DNA from: an uncultured Terriglobales bacterium
GTDB lineage: Bacteria; Acidobacteriota; Terriglobia; Terriglobales; Acidobacteriaceae
Assembly (NCBI GenBank): GCA_955652845.1
Contig: CATPBY010000220.1
Span: 1 to 15,262 of the forward strand
Reading direction: 5' to 3'
Length of the DNA stretch: 15,262 nucleotides
The notes under the pieces were generated by a model, which had not been told where the DNA came from, searched no databases, and saw only the letters and a program-made list of their open reading frames with translations. Positions 14,458-15,262 of the stretch are shown here, in pieces. The stretch's first letter is position 1, and every line of letters starts with the position of its first letter. Both the position numbers and the translations under genes were made by a program.

Positions 14458-15262
14458 ATGGGAAAGACTCTCTTAATCAAAAAAGAAAAGGAAAATGCGC
14501 AGCAGGAGGAAAAACCGCGTGAAACTACAGTAGAGTTCCTGTCTTCTCTTGCGGCGGTGCTGGTGACCGGGTTATTCATTATTACTTTTATCCTGCAGGC
14601 CTTCGAAATTCCTTCCAGCTCGATGGAAAACACTCTGCTGATAGGCGACCACGTGTTTGTGAATCGCATCCAATTCGCCCCCCGTAGCGGATGGATTGGG
14701 CCGCTTCTTCCGTATCGACAGATCCGCCGCGGGGACATCGTAGTTTTCTTCTCCGTCTCTGAGCCTGGCCTTTATATCGTGAAACGCATCATGGGCGTGC
14801 CCGGAGACCGTCTTCACCTTCGCGAGGGCGTGGTTTATCGCAACGGAGAAAAACTTGATGAGCCTTACGTGGTCCATGGCACCAGGGAAGGCTTCAATCC
14901 TTATCGTGACAACTTCCCCGCAGTGCCGGCTTCCGATTACAACAATGTCACCCCCGACTGGCAACTGAACTTGCCGCAGCATATCCAGGGCGGGGATGTG
15001 GTGGTCCCTTCCAATAGTTATTTCGCTATGGGCGACAATCGCGATGTGAGCTATGACAGCCGCTATTGGGGCTTTATTCCGCAAGAAAATGTGATTGGGC
15101 GCCCTATGTTCATTTACTGGTCATTCGAAACGCCTCCCAACCAGTACCTGCAGAAGGAGGCGAGTGAGCGGCTGAAGGCCATCGACCGATCAAAGCCGCG
15201 CAAAGAAGTCGCGGCTCAGATCATGGACGCGCCGGAGCATCTCCGCCCCATCATGTTCATGA
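14458..15262 (+). CDS. lepB: Signal peptidase I (second, 3' truncated by window edge)
   Basis: The 268 residues visible belong to a second signal peptidase I. The N terminus is charged and cytoplasmic (1-24), with a transmembrane segment at ~28-47. Box B is IPSSSMENTLLIGDHVFVNR with catalytic Ser55, box D is YIVKRIMGVPGDRL with Lys109, and box E is GDNRDVSYDSRYWGF at 192-206. All are intact, so it should be active. After box E it continues with an extra Lys-rich segment (EASERLKAIDRSKPRKEV) that the first copy lacks, and runs off the window. The ATG is preceded by AGGAGG fourteen bases upstream, longer than ideal. The two copies share box motifs and the insert region but differ clearly elsewhere, so the duplication is old. 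The operon may continue downstream. Confidence 0.95.
   Translation, partial: MGKTLLIKKEKENAQQEEKPRETTVEFLSSLAAVLVTGLFIITFILQAFEIPSSSMENTLLIGDHVFVNRIQFAPRSGWIGPLLPYRQIRRGDIVVFFSVSEPGLYIVKRIMGVPGDRLHLREGVVYRNGEKLDEPYVVHGTREGFNPYRDNFPAVPASDYNNVTPDWQLNLPQHIQGGDVVVPSNSYFAMGDNRDVSYDSRYWGFIPQENVIGRPMFIYWSFETPPNQYLQKEASERLKAIDRSKPRKEVAAQIMDAPEHLRPIMFM

Noticed and set aside
14572..15084. Minus-strand open frame of 170 codons
   Set aside because: It is a shadow of the second signal peptidase, whose Ser, Lys and GDNRD motifs are in the plus frame.
1..15262. CRISPR arrays, transposases, integrases or phage genes
   Set aside because: No regular direct repeats, terminal inverted repeats or such protein motifs were seen; the region looks like ordinary chromosome.

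Overview
This is a bacterial chromosome segment of moderately high GC with dense genes on both strands. No phage, transposon or CRISPR signature is visible. Gene content and protein style point to an Acidobacteriota (Terriglobia/Koribacter-like) soil bacterium: a long Lhr helicase, an ECF42-type sigma factor with DGPF and PhnB-type partners, an Asp-box repeat protein next to a MoaD/ThiS protein, several secreted TPR or Pro/Ala-rich proteins, and two tandem signal peptidases. The taxonomic call is inference from family recognition, not a search.

Layout. (1) 1-2044: the C-terminal ~680 residues of a long Lhr-type helicase; the ATPase core lies upstream of the window. (2) 2071-2985 (minus): a secreted M23 (LytM) metallopeptidase convergent with lhr. 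(3) 3061-5717: an ECF42-like sigma factor (minus) divergent from a small operon of a DGPF/YCII protein and two PhnB/VOC-like proteins. A candidate sigma-specific promoter lies in the shared intergenic region. The first VOC gene carries an in-frame TAA inside an otherwise intact reading frame. (4) 5718-5959: non-coding, with a perfect 11-bp hairpin resembling a dispersed repeat. (5) 5960-7547: an Asp-box (BNR-like) repeat protein followed by a MoaD/ThiS-like small protein ending in Gly-Gly. (6) 7576-7651 (minus): tRNA-Ala(GGC). (7) 7849-8547: a secreted protein of unknown function. (8) 8785-10245: an RpoE-type ECF sigma factor and its zinc-finger, single-pass anti-sigma factor, whose outer part resembles a TonB C-terminal domain. 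(9) 10366-11871: a secreted TPR protein with a degenerate zincin-like motif, probably starting at a CTG codon. (10) 11934-15262: a likely operon of a secreted TPR protein, RNase III (rnc) and two tandem signal peptidase I genes, the second cut by the window end.

Two regulatory modules stand out. One is the ECF42/DGPF system, where the sigma factor's C-terminal extension probably replaces an anti-sigma factor. The other is a classical ECF sigma/anti-sigma pair that could sense the envelope through a TonB-C-like domain. Many neighbouring products are exported or process exported proteins (M23 peptidase, signal peptidases, three signal-peptide proteins), so envelope biology is a recurring theme. 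The most unusual observations are the interrupted VOC gene, the TonB-C-like anti-sigma factor, the CTG-started HTYLH/TPR protein, and the ECF42-like promoter match.
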